A stretch of 64,000 nucleotides of DNA from Sulfurimonas sp. (GTDB lineage: Bacteria > Campylobacterota > Campylobacteria > Campylobacterales > Sulfurimonadaceae): assembly GCA_021648285.1 (NCBI GenBank), contig JAKITC010000005.1:26460-90459 (forward strand). Reading direction: 5' to 3'. Position numbers and translations under genes: made by a program. The notes beneath the pieces are model-generated. The model was not told the DNA's origin. It did not search any database and worked only from the letters and a program-made list of their open reading frames with translations. Below are positions 35,379 to 44,264 of the stretch, in pieces; positions within the stretch are counted from its first letter, which is position 1, and the number at the start of each line of letters is the position of its first letter.

Positions 35379-36635
35379 TTATCTCACATAACTATTGAAA
35401 AAATCATTGGTATAATCTTCTAATTTTTTCTTCACTATATTTATCTTTTTATCAAAATTTTCGCCATTTATTAGTTGGTCAATATAAAGTTTTGCTAATC
35501 TACTTTTCATAGTAGAATGCTTAGGATAGTACTCTTTAATTAAAAAATAAACATATTGAGCCAATTCATCTTTACCTATAAATTGATGTTCATAATTCTC
35601 TCTTTTAAAAATAGCACAGGTGCGACCCTCTTTCATAGCTTCTATTATACTAGAGGTTGATTTGTCTTTTACAAAAAGAACTGTAAATCTATCTCCTATT
35701 TCATGGTCGCTATCATGGGCATCAGAGTTGGCAAATGGTGCTAAGTATTTATGTTTATTTTTTGTTTGAAGAGCTGTTAAATGTGTCATATTATTATGCT
35801 CTTTGATTTTCTCCTCTCCAAAAACTTCAACACCATCAAGATGGGAACTTTTTAACATCTCTTTATAAAAAGCTTGATGAAGGTGATATTTGCCATCTCT
35901 ATAAACCCAATTTGGATGGGCTAGAATTGAAATACCTTTTACCTCTTTTATTTTATTTATAACCCAAATATTTTTTGCATAACGAACAGGGTCAATATTT
36001 TTATCAATATTTTCTTTTTTTAAAATTTTAACAATCTCTTGAAGTTCTTTCTCATATTTATTGGTATCTTTTCTTTGATTGTCTATAGATTTATTTGCAT
36101 TTATAGATAGGATATGTCCATTTCCTTGCGAAATTGCCATATCTTTTTTACCGCCAACACTTACCTCTTCACCAGCTAACACTAAAATATCAATATTGTT
36201 CTGCTTTACTTTTTGTATTGCATTTAATGAACCCTCATAACTATCATGGTCTGTAATACTAATGAAATCCATACCAGCACCCAACGAAGCCAAAACAAGA
36301 GCAAATGGTGTAGTTTTACCATCTGAGTAGATTGAGTGCATATGCAAATCACCCTTTAATGGTCTAAGTTTAATCATAACTTCATCAAGACAATAAAGCG
36401 AAACTATTTTTGACTCTTTATAAGTAAAATTTATTTTTACAACAAATTCGCCAAGATATGGCATTTTATATGAAAACAGTATAGTATTGTTTTGAATTTT
36501 ATATTTTAGAGTATCTTTATGATAGAAGTCACCCCTTGAGAGAACTTCTATAGATTCAATATTTGATGTATCTTTTAAAGTAAGATTATAATTTATGATT
36601 CTGTTTTGTTCTATGACATTAGGGGTTATTTTCAC
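35379..36635 (-). CDS. PHP-domain metal-dependent phosphoesterase
   Basis: 418 residues. A beta-rich N-terminal domain (about 1-90) precedes a PHP domain with its metal ligands: DLHMHSIYSDGK (about 95-106), ITDHDS, EEVS, AHPNW and SDAHDSDHEIG. The C-terminal ~60 residues are helical. PHP enzymes hydrolyse phosphoesters using a trinuclear metal site. The N-terminal sandwich is unusual for the short TrpH-like members and suggests a specialised substrate. It forms a tight two-gene unit with the ATP-grasp ligase. Confidence 0.85.
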   Translation of the reverse strand: MKITPNVIEQNRIINYNLTLKDTSNIESIEVLSRGDFYHKDTLKYKIQNNTILFSYKMPYLGEFVVKINFTYKESKIVSLYCLDEVMIKLRPLKGDLHMHSIYSDGKTTPFALVLASLGAGMDFISITDHDSYEGSLNAIQKVKQNNIDILVLAGEEVSVGGKKDMAISQGNGHILSINANKSIDNQRKDTNKYEKELQEIVKILKKENIDKNIDPVRYAKNIWVINKIKEVKGISILAHPNWVYRDGKYHLHQAFYKEMLKSSHLDGVEVFGEEKIKEHNNMTHLTALQTKNKHKYLAPFANSDAHDSDHEIGDRFTVLFVKDKSTSSIIEAMKEGRTCAIFKRENYEHQFIGKDELAQYVYFLIKEYYPKHSTMKSRLAKLYIDQLINGENFDKKINIVKKKLEDYTNDFFNSYVR

Positions 36636-36703
36636 TTGTTTTTCCTGCTTTTTTTATATTTTAACTATAGATTATTGCAGAATGATTACAAGTGAAGACG
36701 GAT

Positions 36704-37339
36704 TTATTTAATAAATTCTACCACACTTTCAAAACTTGAACGTAGTTGCGAAGATTGCTCATTTATTCTATACCCAAAAGGTAGTATCATTGCTACTTGA
36801 AATTTTGTGGTATCTAACTCTAAAACTTTTTCAACATTCTCTTTTTCAAACCCTTCAATTGGACAAGAATCAATCCCAATATTTGCTGCAGCATTCATCA
36901 TATTTGCAGCTGCTATATAAGTTTGTCTTGCACTCCATTGGTATATTTTCTCATCACTGCTTAAAGTATCACTCAAATGTGAAGCATATAGTTCTATAAA
37001 AGAATCTAGCTTGTCTTGTGGTAAGCTACGACGCATAAGCTGTGAACGAACTACTCCACTTTCTACTTTTAAGGTATCAATTCCTGCCAAAACAACCACT
37101 AAATGGGAGCAGGTTGTAATTTGTGGTTGGTTCCAACAAAATGGTTTTAATTTTTCTCTTAATTCGTCATTAGTGATTACTAAAAACTTCCATGCTTCCA
37201 TACCAAATGAACTAGGTGACTTTCGTGCAACTTCCAAAATATAGTGCATATCTTCATCACTAATTTTTTTAGTTTCATCAAAAATCTTACAAGCATGTCT
37301 AAAATCCATAATCTCTAAAAATTCTTCTTTTTTATTCAT
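36704..37339 (-). CDS. NAD(P)H-dependent nitroreductase family flavoprotein
   Basis: 211 residues of the NfsB-like group. It has FRHACKIFDETKKI at the N-terminus (FMN phosphate contact), SPSSFGMEAWKFLVI, and the C-terminal PIEGFEKENVEKVL and PFGYR pieces. It binds FMN and reduces nitro groups, quinones or similar acceptors with NAD(P)H. It is cytoplasmic. It is a single gene in the accessory block, 69 bases from the PHP gene and on the same strand. Confidence 0.92.
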   Translation of the reverse strand: MNKKEEFLEIMDFRHACKIFDETKKISDEDMHYILEVARKSPSSFGMEAWKFLVITNDELREKLKPFCWNQPQITTCSHLVVVLAGIDTLKVESGVVRSQLMRRSLPQDKLDSFIELYASHLSDTLSSDEKIYQWSARQTYIAAANMMNAAANIGIDSCPIEGFEKENVEKVLELDTTKFQVAMILPFGYRINEQSSQLRSSFESVVEFIK

Positions 37340-37363
37340 CTTTTTTTCCTAATAATTTCTTTT

Positions 37364-37454
37364 CAATTTTCTCAAAAAACTATGTTTTTTGTAGCTTTAG
37401 AGGGTTGTAGGGACTTTGAGCCCATGCCTCTATAATGGGCTTTGCTCATTATAG
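37364..37454. repeat. structured intergenic repeat, copy 1
   Basis: A ~90-base unit with two hairpins: AAAAAAC/GTTTTTT at 37374-37390 and CTATAATG/CATTATAG at 37430-37454. Between them lies GGGTTGTAGGGA. The same order occurs at 63740-63861. It sits between pssA and the nitroreductase gene and starts three bases after the pssA stop. On the minus strand the first hairpin ends in a T-run, so it can also terminate pssA transcription. Confidence 0.7.
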
Positions 37455-37456
37455 TG

Positions 37457-38116
37457 CTAATTTAATAATTTCCAACTATAAACCGCAGTTATTCCTAAAG
37501 TATAAGTAGCTAGAAGCCAAACATTTCTAGGATTTCCTGAAAGTTTTGCTGTTTTAATCTCTGATACATTCAGTATTGCAAGTCCTACTCCACTAAGATA
37601 TAAAATGATTGTAAAAGTTCCATTACTCACTAAAGCCTCTAGTAAAAATATGGACACTAAAATTAAACTATTGTTATCAAGAGCAAGTCCAGTATATTTT
37701 GTTCCTTCAGCTAAGCCGTATGTACTAAAATAACTTAACCTTATTGCTGCAGCGGCCATCATGATAAATGCTCCAACTAAAAATATAGGTTCAAATTTTC
37801 CATAACTTAAAAGAAGAATGGCAGGAGTAACACCATAACTTACAATATCTATAAGCACATCAAGTTGCCCTCCGAACTTTGCATCTGTAGCTGTTCTTCC
37901 TTTGAGTTTTCTAGCAACTAGTCCATCAGCCCAATCAAAAGCTACAGCCCAAACCATCCCAATCATTGCAATAGAATAGACACCTAAAATAGAGTAATAA
38001 ATAGCAAGTAATGTACAGGCTAATCCTGCAAGTGATAAAAGATTTGGTATATCTTTTACATAAGAAAGAATAGTAGGCTGTTGTGATTCTTGAACTGTGG
38101 AGTTTTCTATTGACAT
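37457..38116 (-). CDS. CDP-alcohol phosphatidyltransferase (PssA-like)
   Basis: 219 residues with six or so transmembrane helices. The CDP-alcohol phosphotransferase signature is present: D-W-A-D-G-L-V-A-R, then G-Q-L-D-V-L-I-D (about 62-90). Phosphatidylserine synthase is the nearest familiar activity; it transfers a phosphatidyl group from CDP-diacylglycerol to an alcohol. The head group cannot be fixed from sequence. It is divergent from a cytidylyltransferase 118 bases away, and a structured repeat follows its stop. Confidence 0.88.
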   Translation of the reverse strand: MSIENSTVQESQQPTILSYVKDIPNLLSLAGLACTLLAIYYSILGVYSIAMIGMVWAVAFDWADGLVARKLKGRTATDAKFGGQLDVLIDIVSYGVTPAILLLSYGKFEPIFLVGAFIMMAAAAIRLSYFSTYGLAEGTKYTGLALDNNSLILVSIFLLEALVSNGTFTIILYLSGVGLAILNVSEIKTAKLSGNPRNVWLLATYTLGITAVYSWKLLN

Positions 38117-38234
38117 TGTAAGTCCTATAAATAATTTAAATATTTTCGTTGGTATTGTTGACTTTAATATAACGAAGATTTTAGAGTATAAATGCTATTA
38201 TATCAAAATAATTTTTACTAAAGGAAATTAAATA

Positions 38235-38678
38235 ATGATTGTATATACCGTAGGGACTTTTGATTTATTGCATGTTGGTCACTTAGCTTTGTTAGAATAT
38301 TGCAAAACATTGGGTGATAAGTTGGTAGTTGGTGTCGCTTCTGATGAAGTAGTAGGTTCATACAAAAGAAATGTACCTGTTATTCCTTTAAATCAGAGAA
38401 TGGAAATGCTCAAGGCTTTAAAATGTGTTGATGATGTTGTTTCCTATGATAAGCTTGAATATGTAACTAATTGTAAAGAATTAGATATTGATATTTTTAT
38501 AATTGGAGAAGATTGGGGAGATAAACCGCATAATCTCGCAGTGGAGAAATATCTAAAATCAAAAGGGAAAAAGATTATTCAAGTTAGTTATAACCCACAA
38601 ACTTCATCTACAAAGATAAAACAAAATGTCATCGCTCAATCCCATAAAGGTAAGTATATGGCACAAACTGTTAAGTAA
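38235..38678 (+). CDS. cytidylyltransferase (TagD-like)
   Basis: 147 residues. Nucleotidyltransferase landmarks are GTFDLLHVGHLALLE (HXGH), RMEMLKALKCVDDV, IIGEDWGDK and TSSTKIK. The family makes CDP-glycerol, CDP-ribitol, CDP-choline or CDP-ethanolamine from CTP and a phospho-alcohol. AAAGGA precedes the ATG. With the divergent CDP-alcohol phosphatidyltransferase it could form a small lipid or teichoic-like head-group module, but the two enzyme types need not act in one pathway. Confidence 0.88.
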   Translation: MIVYTVGTFDLLHVGHLALLEYCKTLGDKLVVGVASDEVVGSYKRNVPVIPLNQRMEMLKALKCVDDVVSYDKLEYVTNCKELDIDIFIIGEDWGDKPHNLAVEKYLKSKGKKIIQVSYNPQTSSTKIKQNVIAQSHKGKYMAQTVK

Positions 38679-38719
38679 GATATAATAAGCCATCCTATAA
38701 AGAATAGCTTAAACAAGGA

Positions 38720-38887
38720 CTAAAATTTACTTCTATCGGTATCTATATTTATAAGAAGTAAATTCAGGTGAGAATACTCAGATATTTCAGACTCTATTCT
38801 AAAATTTTTAACTAGATATTTATTTGACTCATCTAGTACACAAGCTATATGAAATTGCTTTGCTATATCTATCCCTACATAATACAT
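38720..38887 (-). pseudogene. IS110-family transposase remnant (N-terminus only)
   Basis: The minus-strand frame from the ATG at 38885-38887 reads MYYVGIDIAKQFHIACVLDE, then a 55-residue product ending DTDRSKF. VGIDIAK is the first DEDD motif of IS110 transposases. The rest of the ~400-residue enzyme is missing, so it is a relic. The surrounding 38679-39225 has no other gene; it holds this remnant, a copied gene tail at 39113-39160 and the proB promoter. Confidence 0.82.
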
Positions 38888-39112
38888 TTTTTCAACCTTA
38901 AAATTTAAGTGTTTAGTTTATTCTTACAGCCTCATAACTATAGAGAGTAAAAACAAAATGTTAGTCTTTTTAATTTGATTAAACTGTAATGCCTCTAACT
39001 TAGTAATAACACTTTAGTTTACTACTGAATTTGATTTTTACCTACTTGGTAGTGTAAATGTTGACTATTTGTATTATATGAGGAATTAAAATGATTACAT
39101 TAAAAAGCTCAG

Positions 39113-39160
39113 TGCTTATACTCAAAAAGAGTTAGGTTTTATGTGAGAAAGTTGAGAACA
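39113..39160 (+). repeat. inverted copy of the 32.2-kb gene tail
   Basis: About 45 bases are almost identical to the reverse complement of 32172-32219, both encoding AYTQKELGFM. Here the frame stops right after FM. The two copies face each other across the 7-kb accessory block. Confidence 0.65.
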
Positions 39161-39225
39161 TAATTAATTATTGATTAAATCTATTATGCTATATTAGAAA
39201 ACATTTACAACAATAAAGGTAACTA

Positions 39226-39999
39226 ATGCAGAGAGTAGTGATAAAAGTCGGTAGTGCTGTTTTAACACAAAATAACAATATAGCCAAAGAGAGAATGCTT
39301 AATCTTGTCTCATTAATTGCAAAAGTAAAAAAGAGATATGATGTGATTTTAGTTACATCCGGTGCAGTTGCTGCTGGATATTCAGCTCTAAAACTGGACA
39401 AAAGAAAACAGATTGGTAAGAAAGCACTTGCAGCTGCAGGACAGCCAATCTTAATGACCTCATATAAGAAAAAATTTGATATTTACAATATTGATACTGC
39501 ACAGATATTACTTACTGAAGATGACTTTGATTCAAGAAAAAGAACAAAAATGTTTCAAGAGATAATAGATGCCCACCTGGATAATGATATTCTTCCTATA
39601 GTCAATGAAAATGACATTACTTCCACTCCTGAGCAACTCTTTGGAGATAATGATCAGCTTTCAGCAACTGTAGCATATGCAACTGGTGCAGATTTACTTG
39701 TGATACTCAGTGACATAGACGGTTATTATGACAAAAATCCAAGTGAGCATAAAGATGCAAAACTTTTTAAAACTATAGACACTATTCCAAATAGTGCTCT
39801 TAAGGAAGATAGTACAGCTGGAAATGAATTTGCTACGGGGGGAATCGTTACAAAATTAAAAGCTGCAAACTTTTTGATGAAGAGAGGCAAACAAATGTTT
39901 TTGTGTAATGGTTTTAACCTAGACACTGCAGAGTCATATTTATTAAACTCCGAGCATAAGCTTGGAACTCTATTTGTACCGAAGGATGGTAGTCACTAA
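39226..39999 (+). CDS. proB: glutamate 5-kinase (short form)
   Basis: 257 residues. Amino-acid kinase landmarks are KVGSAVLTQ, VTSGAVAAGY, PIVNENDITS and DNDQLSATVAYATGADLLVILSDIDG. It phosphorylates glutamate in the first step of proline synthesis. The C-terminal PUA domain of the longer E. coli enzyme is absent, as in many Campylobacterota. AAAGG lies at good spacing before the ATG. It is convergent with hom across two bases. Confidence 0.95.
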   Translation: MQRVVIKVGSAVLTQNNNIAKERMLNLVSLIAKVKKRYDVILVTSGAVAAGYSALKLDKRKQIGKKALAAAGQPILMTSYKKKFDIYNIDTAQILLTEDDFDSRKRTKMFQEIIDAHLDNDILPIVNENDITSTPEQLFGDNDQLSATVAYATGADLLVILSDIDGYYDKNPSEHKDAKLFKTIDTIPNSALKEDSTAGNEFATGGIVTKLKAANFLMKRGKQMFLCNGFNLDTAESYLLNSEHKLGTLFVPKDGSH

Positions 40000-40001
40000 G
40001 A

Positions 40002-41264
40002 CTATACCATCCTAATCATTACTGGAGTAGAATTTACAAAATTCAGTGACGCTATCTCTTTAATCATGTTTTGAATATCTCTCTCATATGCTATATGAGT
40101 TGAGATAAGAAGATTTGCTGAGTTTGTTGATGCAGGGCGCTGAAGCATAGTCTCAACTGAGATACTATTATCTTCAAAAACTTTTGTAATCTTTGCTAAC
40201 ACTCCAGTTTTGTCTGAAACATTTATACGTAGATAATATTTTGACTCAATATTTTCTGTTGGCTTCAGTGTTAGCTGCTTACCCTCCATAGGTTTATCAA
40301 AACCTAGCATCGGAGTAGATTTTCCACTTCTTGCAATATCAATAATATTGGCAACAACAGCACTAGCAGTTGCATCTCCACCAGCACCTGGTCCATAATA
40401 AAGTGTCTCTCCGACTTTATCACCAACAACACTTATTCCGTTCATGACACCGTCAATTTTTGCTATCATCTCTTCTTGTTTTATTAGACAAGCGTGAACA
40501 CGAAGTTCTACTTCGTTTCCATCTTTTTTAGCGATTCCAAGAAGTTTTATTGCATAACCGAACTCTTTGGCAAACGAGATATCTTCTTGGGTAACATTTT
40601 GAATTCCCTCGATTAGAATATCTTCAGGTTTAGCATCTATTCCATAGGCAATACTTGCAAGGATTAAAAGTTTGTGAGCTGCATCATATCCGCCAACATC
40701 AAATGTTGGATCAGCTTCTGCGTAACCTAAATCTTGAGCCTCTTTTAAAATATCGTCATAAGCAACACCATCTTCAGCCATTTTTGTCATCATGTAATTA
40801 CTAGTACCATTCATAATTCCCATAATTGACTCAATATGATTCGCAGATAGACCATCTCTAAGAGCATTAATAATAGGAATACCACCAGCAACTGATGCCT
40901 CATACTCAAATGCTATTGTCCCAGCGATTTCTTGAAGCTCATAGCGGTGATAAGCTAAAAGTGCTTTATTTGCAGTAACAACTGCTTTACCACTTTTTAG
41001 CGCTTTTTTTACAACTTCAAATGGCTCTTCAACTCCACCCATAAGTTCAACTACAATATCAATTTCACTATCGTTTAAGATGTCATCCACATTGTCAGTT
41101 ATCGTTATATCTAACCCTCTATCTTTGTTGAGATTTTTAACAACACCACTTTTTACAACTATATCTTGACCAGCACGAGCAGAAATAACATCAGCATTAT
41201 CTTTTAAAATATTTACTACGCTTGTTCCAACAGTTCCAACACCGATTATTCCAACTTTTATCAT
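40002..41264 (-). CDS. hom: homoserine dehydrogenase with ACT domain
   Basis: 420 residues. The NAD(P)-binding Rossmann motif is at the N-terminus (GIIGVGTVGTSVVNIL), and the catalytic region has AYEASVAGGIPIINALRDG-type sequence with NGTSNYMMTKM. A C-terminal ACT domain (about 350-415, YLRINVSDKTGVLAKITKVF) should sense threonine. It reduces aspartate semialdehyde to homoserine. It is encoded one base after the aminotransferase gene, so the two are transcribed together. Confidence 0.96.
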   Translation of the reverse strand: MIKVGIIGVGTVGTSVVNILKDNADVISARAGQDIVVKSGVVKNLNKDRGLDITITDNVDDILNDSEIDIVVELMGGVEEPFEVVKKALKSGKAVVTANKALLAYHRYELQEIAGTIAFEYEASVAGGIPIINALRDGLSANHIESIMGIMNGTSNYMMTKMAEDGVAYDDILKEAQDLGYAEADPTFDVGGYDAAHKLLILASIAYGIDAKPEDILIEGIQNVTQEDISFAKEFGYAIKLLGIAKKDGNEVELRVHACLIKQEEMIAKIDGVMNGISVVGDKVGETLYYGPGAGGDATASAVVANIIDIARSGKSTPMLGFDKPMEGKQLTLKPTENIESKYYLRINVSDKTGVLAKITKVFEDNSISVETMLQRPASTNSANLLISTHIAYERDIQNMIKEIASLNFVNSTPVMIRMV

Positions 41265-41265
41265 A

Positions 41266-42489
41266 TTATTTTTTTTCCTCTTGAAACTGTTTTAAAAACT
41301 CTTTTATATTTCTTGCAGCCTGACGTATGCGATTGTCATTTTCAATAAGAGCAATACGAACATAACCCTCACCATAAGCACCAAAACCGATACCTGGAGC
41401 TACACATACGCTAGCTTCTGTTAAAAGTCTTTTTGAAAACTCTAAAGAACCTAAATATTCAACACACTCCGGAAGTTTTGCCCAAACAAACATACTCGCT
41501 TCATTTTTATTTATATGCCAACCGGCTCTCTCAAATGCTTCTAAAAGAACAACTTGACGATGGTCATATTTTGCTGTGATGTCTCTAACACACTGTTGGT
41601 CTCCATTTAGTGCTACAGTAGCTGCAACTTGAATAGGAGTAAACATTCCATAGTCTAACCAAGACTTAATCTTTTGAAGTGCTCCTATAAGTTTTTTATT
41701 TCCTACAAAGAAACCAACACGCCAACCAGCCATATTGTATGATTTTGAAAGTGTAAAACTCTCAACTGCAACATCTTTTGCACCTGGAACACTCATAATA
41801 GAAGGAGTAACATAACCATCAAAAGTTATGTCTCCATACGCGATATCAGAGATTACATAAAATCTTTTCTTTTTTGCCATTGCAACAAGTCTCACATAAA
41901 ACTCTTGCGTTACTGTTACAGTTGTAGGATTATGAGGAAAGTTAACTAAAACATATTTTGGTTTTGGTGAAGTCTCTTTAAACACTCTATCTAAGTCTAT
42001 GAAAAATCTATCTTCATTAAGTCTGAAGTGCTCATCAAATTCTATTCCAAATTTTACAACATTTCCACCTGCTAATATAAAAGAGTACTCATGGATAGGA
42101 TAAGTAGGATCAGGAACAACAGCAGTATCACCTGGATTTGTAACAGCATAAGTCAAGTGAGCATAACCCTCTTTTGAACCCATAGTAGCTACACACTCGT
42201 CCATAGGGTCAAGATCACAATCATATCTTCTTTTGTACCAATCAGAGATTGCCATAAGAAGTTTAGGAATGCCTTTTGAAGTTGAGTACCCATGAGTTTT
42301 TGTTTTTTGAGCAGATTCTACAAGTTTTTCTCTAATATGTTCTGGTGTATCTCCATCCGGATTACCCATAGAAAAATCAATAACGTCTGCACCAGCTCTG
42401 CGCTCTGCCATCTTAAGGTCATTTACCTCAGCAAATACATACTTTGGTAGTCTTTTCATTTTGTCAAATTGTATTTCGTCAAACATCAA
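41266..42489 (-). CDS. class I aminotransferase (AlaC/DapL-like)
   Basis: 407 residues of a fold-type I PLP enzyme. SKSYNMAGWRVGF carries the Schiff-base lysine, with DFSMGNPDGDTPEHI near the N-terminus and PHNPTTVTVTQ in the middle. It is the group that contains AlaC (alanine), aspartate and LL-diaminopimelate aminotransferases. Because it precedes hom in one operon, an aspartate- or alanine-forming role in the aspartate family pathway is likely. The exact amino donor cannot be chosen from sequence. The start may be the second of two adjacent Met codons. Confidence 0.92.
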   Translation of the reverse strand: MMFDEIQFDKMKRLPKYVFAEVNDLKMAERRAGADVIDFSMGNPDGDTPEHIREKLVESAQKTKTHGYSTSKGIPKLLMAISDWYKRRYDCDLDPMDECVATMGSKEGYAHLTYAVTNPGDTAVVPDPTYPIHEYSFILAGGNVVKFGIEFDEHFRLNEDRFFIDLDRVFKETSPKPKYVLVNFPHNPTTVTVTQEFYVRLVAMAKKKRFYVISDIAYGDITFDGYVTPSIMSVPGAKDVAVESFTLSKSYNMAGWRVGFFVGNKKLIGALQKIKSWLDYGMFTPIQVAATVALNGDQQCVRDITAKYDHRQVVLLEAFERAGWHINKNEASMFVWAKLPECVEYLGSLEFSKRLLTEASVCVAPGIGFGAYGEGYVRIALIENDNRIRQAARNIKEFLKQFQEEKK

Positions 42490-42549
42490 AATTCCTGATT
42501 AAATAATTAATGACATTTTAGCGAAAAATGTTTATAAAAAACTAATTTT

Positions 42550-43437
42550 CTAATTTTCTTCCGTTGTATTTGTTTCTTTTATTTGCTCTATTCGTGAGCC
42601 TATTGGTGTTAACACCAAAGCATCCTTTATATTTTTAAGAGTGTAAATATCTGAAATCTTCAAATAGTGAGTGTTCTCTTTCATATCAAGAGTTATCCTT
42701 CTTCTTTTGACATCTCTTTTTACAACCCTCAATAGATTTAAAGATTTATCATAATAAGCAATATATGGGTACCAACTATTTCTATAAGAACTTGATATTT
42801 GCAATTTTTTTATCTTAGATACATCAAGCCAATAGGAGTATAGTGATCGCTTCAGTCTTAACTCTACATCATCCTCAAGAACCTTCGTATTGAGTCTTGC
42901 ATTTTCCATATTTATAATATATGTCCAATTAGTTGCTGATTCCCTTATGACATCCACAATTTTACAGCCACTTTTACTCAACTCTTTACTTAAAATCAGT
43001 GGATCTGTAGCATATTCGGAAGTCAAGTTTATTTTCCAGGTAAACTCAGAATTTTTTAAATTGGATTCTTCTGTTACATATCTGTAATAGCCTATATTTC
43101 TTAGTGTATCACTCATAATTTTTACAAAGAACAGGGGTGCGCCATCTGTTTTAAAACTAATATTTATCTCACGTGGCTTTTTAAAAAATAGATTTAAAAT
43201 ACCATTTTCCTTAAGAGTTTGGATAATTTTTACAGAATCCACTTCGCCATTAGCAGTGTAATAATCATCTTTTTGGGAAAATATTATATCAATATAGGCT
43301 TTATCTTTAGCGAATACTGCCGGATCTACTAAACTTTTTATTTTTTGGATTAAAAGATCTTTTTTATCTATTTTTTCTGTTTTATCCCCATATGAAAGAG
43401 AAAATAATAATAATAAAACTAAAAGTTTTTTTACCAT
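42550..43437 (-). CDS. periplasmic hypothetical protein
   Basis: 295 residues with a signal peptide (about 1-17, LLLFSLSYG). The rest is alpha/beta and soluble, e.g. GVLNLFFKKPREINISFKTDG-like strands and KENTHYLKISDIYTLKNIKDALVL near the end. No known motif is recognised. Its start overlaps the stop of the RodZ-like gene by seven bases, so the two probably act together. A periplasmic partner of the RodZ-like membrane protein is the simplest idea. Confidence 0.75.
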   Translation of the reverse strand: MVKKLLVLLLLFSLSYGDKTEKIDKKDLLIQKIKSLVDPAVFAKDKAYIDIIFSQKDDYYTANGEVDSVKIIQTLKENGILNLFFKKPREINISFKTDGAPLFFVKIMSDTLRNIGYYRYVTEESNLKNSEFTWKINLTSEYATDPLILSKELSKSGCKIVDVIRESATNWTYIINMENARLNTKVLEDDVELRLKRSLYSYWLDVSKIKKLQISSSYRNSWYPYIAYYDKSLNLLRVVKRDVKRRRITLDMKENTHYLKISDIYTLKNIKDALVLTPIGSRIEQIKETNTTEEN

Positions 43438-44264
43438 CTACTACCTTTATTTAAAACCTTAAACTCTTCAATGTTTATCTCTTTTAACTCTCCATTAATG
43501 TATGAAAATCTTACATTCTTTGGATTTTTAAACTTTTTTATAATTCCATTTACCTCTATGCTTATATATCCATGTCCAAATGTTAAAAGCCAGTCTTTAT
43601 TTGGATCCAAAGAAAATTCATCCATAAACAGTTTTTGACCTTTTTCATAGGTAGCCAAGTCAATATAACCAAGCCATACTTCATTTGTTGGAATAATTTT
43701 AAAAGATACTATTTCATCGCTCTCTTTTTTGACTTCTTCAACTTGTTGAGATCCACTAGAGTTGTCTAAATTTACCTCTTTAAGTTCAATTTTTTTTATT
43801 CCAGAACCGTTTATATCATCTGTTTTTATCTCAGCAACCGCTATCAATAAATTGTTTTTTGCACTCTCGATTGCACTGTTGTCAATAGTTACAACATCTG
43901 AGATTTCATAATTTGTTGAAAATATATTTAAATATGAAAATGCGAAAAATATCACTATAGCTATCGTCATATAAAGTAGTGCTAAATTTCTTTTTTTCTT
44001 AGATGGGACAAAAACATCAACGGCTCTGTCTTCTTGAGTTTCTAAAGTCTTTTCATCAAAATACTCTAAGCCTTTAGATTTTACTTCATCTAAATTTACA
44101 CCATACTCTCTCTCTAATATAGAGATAAAACCTAAAAATTGGATTTTATTCATATCATCAAAACTTTCGTGTAAAAAAGCCTGTACATGTGCTCTTGATA
44201 TATGAGTTGCCTCATGAATTTTTTGAGCACCAATATCTTTTAATTTATCAAAACCTTCACTCAT
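43431..44264 (-). CDS. RodZ-like membrane protein
   Basis: 277 residues. A cytoplasmic N-terminal domain (about 1-75) has a weak helix-turn-helix look (ISRAHVQAFLHES, ILEREYGVNLDEV). A single transmembrane helix (about 94-112) and a periplasmic C-terminal beta-rich domain follow, ending LKEINIEEFKVLNKGSRW. This layout is that of RodZ, which links the MreB cytoskeleton to the cell wall, but sequence similarity is not obvious. It overlaps the rRNA methyltransferase gene by four bases (ATGA). Confidence 0.65.
   Translation of the reverse strand: MSEGFDKLKDIGAQKIHEATHISRAHVQAFLHESFDDMNKIQFLGFISILEREYGVNLDEVKSKGLEYFDEKTLETQEDRAVDVFVPSKKKRNLALLYMTIAIVIFFAFSYLNIFSTNYEISDVVTIDNSAIESAKNNLLIAVAEIKTDDINGSGIKKIELKEVNLDNSSGSQQVEEVKKESDEIVSFKIIPTNEVWLGYIDLATYEKGQKLFMDEFSLDPNKDWLLTFGHGYISIEVNGIIKKFKNPKNVRFSYINGELKEINIEEFKVLNKGSRW

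Noticed and set aside
38679..39225. Complete IS110 element
   Set aside because: Only the first 55 residues of the transposase remain, with no second motif and no matching end.
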